Under the pieces are notes generated by a model that made no database searches, was not told the origin of the DNA, and was given only the letters and a program-made list of their open reading frames with translations. Below are positions 63,001-64,000 of a stretch of 64,000 nucleotides of DNA, piece after piece (positions within the stretch are counted from its first letter, which is position 1; every line of letters begins with the position of its first letter). The stretch comes from Gaeumannomyces sp. JS-464 (Eukaryota; Ascomycota; Sordariomycetes; Magnaporthales; Magnaporthaceae): assembly GCA_002197995.1 (NCBI GenBank), contig NGZR01000005.1:3224001-3288000 (forward strand), in the 5' to 3' direction. A program made the position numbers and the translations under genes.

Positions 63001-63051
63001 TTTTTACAAACATAACGGCAGTATAACTAATAATAATAAGTTAACTAATGC

Positions 63052-63122
63052 CGAAGTTTTAATTAAAGCTATTTAAAATAGTAAAAAACTTATTTTTTAT
63101 ATATACGCTGCTTTTTACCTAT
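63052..63122 (-). repeat. Continuation of the chromovirus 5' LTR after the LINE
   Basis: Begins CGAAGTTTTAATTAAAGC, which continues the LTR at the point where 55558 stops, and runs to CTTTTTACCTAT, where the LTR of a second element begins. The last five bases CCTAT are the probable target site of that second insertion. Confidence 0.8.
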
Positions 63123-63592
63123 TATTACAATTAAAGGTTTGCTTTTAAAATAAAGCACTTCGGGGTAAAAAAAAACAATATTGTTATTTGGTTAACAAGG
63201 GATTACGTAACTTAAAAGGACAATTTAATCGCTTGTTTTAAGGGATATTTAAAAGCTAACTTAGGTATTAATGCCGAAGCCTTAGTTAAAACTACTTAAA
63301 ATAGTAAAAATCCATTTTTTATATATACGCTGCCTTTTACCTTATATAGGTTAGATTTATAATTTGTAATTTCGTTAATATAAATTTAAAAATCCTTTTA
63401 ACTTTATAAATTTGTGGTTTTATTAACACAAATTTAAAAATCCTTTTGGTTTTGTAAATTTATACTTTTTTTAATACAAATCCAAAAATCCAGCTGGGGT
63501 TACGTAACTCCACGTATCCGGGTGCGGGGTAAAAGCACCGCTTAAAACATTTTCCGTTTTACCGTTTTAGGGTTTGCATATTAGTCGTAACA
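63123..63592 (-). repeat. LTR of the second chromovirus copy
   Basis: About 470 bp, slightly longer than the 448-bp LTRs at 42804 and 46527, with the same triple-unit array at about 63345-63495. One CACGTG position is TACGTA and a neighbour is CACGTA, so RIP has hit one strand only at that site. Confidence 0.85.
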
Positions 63593-63703
63593 TTAGGTTT
63601 CCCTTTTTAAGCTAAATCTTTTTAGCCACGTTTTATCGCCCCGCTTTTTATTAATAGTAAATACTTTTTTTTACCATTTCCTATTTTTTTTTATTTTAAC
63701 AAA

Positions 63704-64000
63704 ATGTTTGGTCGGGTGCGAAAACGTTTTTTTGCGAAAAAAAACCTTTTAGCGTAAAAATTTGCTTGTTTAAATCGTTTTTTCTTTAATTAAAATGCCT
63801 TTTTACTTTTTTTATTACGAGGTTTTAAAGCGTAAAAAGTGCGAGGCTTTTTTTTAAAATTTATCGCGGTGCGTAAAATGTTTTAGTTAAAACCGTTCGG
63901 GTTGCAACATTTTAGGCTTTTTTTTTAAATAATTCCGTTTTCGGTTTATAATACTAGCAAATAAAAGCGAAGGTTAAAACGGTAAAAAAACGTCGCGCTT
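63704..64000 (+). pseudogene. Antisense ORF relic of the second chromovirus copy (partial)
   Basis: Starts ATGTTTGGTCGGGTGCG and is homologous to 47089 onward, where the same codons read AGT TAA. It shares VRKRFFAKK and the YYYEVLKRKKC region, then goes out of frame. It is cut by the window end. Confidence 0.6.

Larger units (their letters stand above)
55559..63037 (+). mobile_element. Tad-like LINE retrotransposon, RIP-inactivated
   Basis: 7.5 kb flanked by a perfect 14-bp target duplication AAGTTAACTAATGC (55545-55558 and 63038-63051), ending in an ACTAATAATAA-type tail as LINEs often do. Plus strand: ORF1 (about 55830-56900) with zinc knuckles CPHCEKPKH and CINCNKPYPAFYRKCEMA. ORF2 follows with an AP-type endonuclease (KDFNMHH for GDFNMHH near 57750; GSNYYPQI for GSDHYPQ near 57980), then reverse transcriptase (FADDTNLLAI at 59423-59452, NINHIKLLDIMRKQGF near 59190) and an RNase H start (LDGSG near 60300). 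Many stops and frame changes make it inactive. About 1.5 kb beyond RNase H (61500-63037) could be the end of ORF2 and a 3' UTR; it includes a GC-richer stretch at 62010-62180. Confidence 0.9.
63123..64000 (-). mobile_element. Second chromovirus copy, left end only (RIP-mutated)
   Basis: LTR 63123-63592 (TATTACAATTAAAGG ... AGTCGTAACA) and the first 400 bp of internal sequence, collinear with 46527-47370. It includes the same polypurine tract, read as its complement TTTCCCTTTTT, and the antisense ORF starting at 63704. It is inserted in the right LTR of the first copy. The element runs off the window. Confidence 0.85.

Overview
The window reads as a filamentous ascomycete chromosome, most likely a Sordariomycete. 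Its genes are GC-rich, carry short introns (44-160 bp, one of 672 bp) with CTRAY-type branch sites, and encode typical Pezizomycotina proteins. The right third is an AT-rich block of transposon relics with the signature of repeat-induced point mutation (RIP). The genus cannot be fixed from the sequence alone.

Left two thirds (1 to about 42.8 kb) is euchromatin with thirteen recognisable protein genes. In order: an alpha/beta hydrolase with a long disordered N-terminus (+), an F-box protein (-), a DapA/HOGA-type aldolase (+), a secreted Ser/Glu/Asp-rich protein (-), a MIX23/Cid2-family protein (+), the NatA auxiliary subunit Nat1/Naa15 (+), an ankyrin-repeat protein (+), a Zn2Cys6 regulator of the moc3-like type (+), a GOR1-like glyoxylate reductase (+), S-adenosylhomocysteinase (-), eIF3 subunit h (-), a UPF0643 protein (-) and a mitochondrial carrier of the PET8/SAM-carrier type (-). 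They are mainly housekeeping genes with no sign of a biosynthetic cluster. S-adenosylhomocysteinase and the putative SAM carrier are 7 kb apart and both belong to methyl-group metabolism, but nothing shows co-regulation. A 7.3-kb gene-free stretch rich in microsatellites lies upstream of the Zn2Cys6 gene.

Eleven of the thirteen genes contain one to five single-base frame breaks, about 25 in all. Conserved protein continues on both sides of most of them, often at short C or G runs, and the total lengths close to a multiple of three once the breaks are allowed for. I read them as consensus errors in the assembly rather than gene death.

Right third (42.8-64 kb) is a nested transposon graveyard. 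A non-mutated 448-bp solo LTR (42804-43251, TSD AGGGG) stands at the border. Beyond it come the chromodomain end of one chromovirus, a RIP-degraded DUF3435/FluG-type tyrosine-recombinase gene, and a Ty3/gypsy chromovirus (LTRs at 46527-46974 and 55403-55558 + 63052-63122, coding strand minus) that lies next to and probably inside that gene. The chromovirus in turn was entered by a Fot/Pot-like Tc1-mariner element (49030-50858, TA target sites) in its integrase, by a Tad-like LINE (55559-63037, 14-bp target duplication) in its right LTR, and by a second copy of the same chromovirus (63123 to beyond the window). Between LTR and pol, on the opposite strand to gag-pol, the chromovirus carries an extra cysteine-containing, coiled-coil-like ORF relic that occurs in both copies. 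This is the least expected feature of the window.
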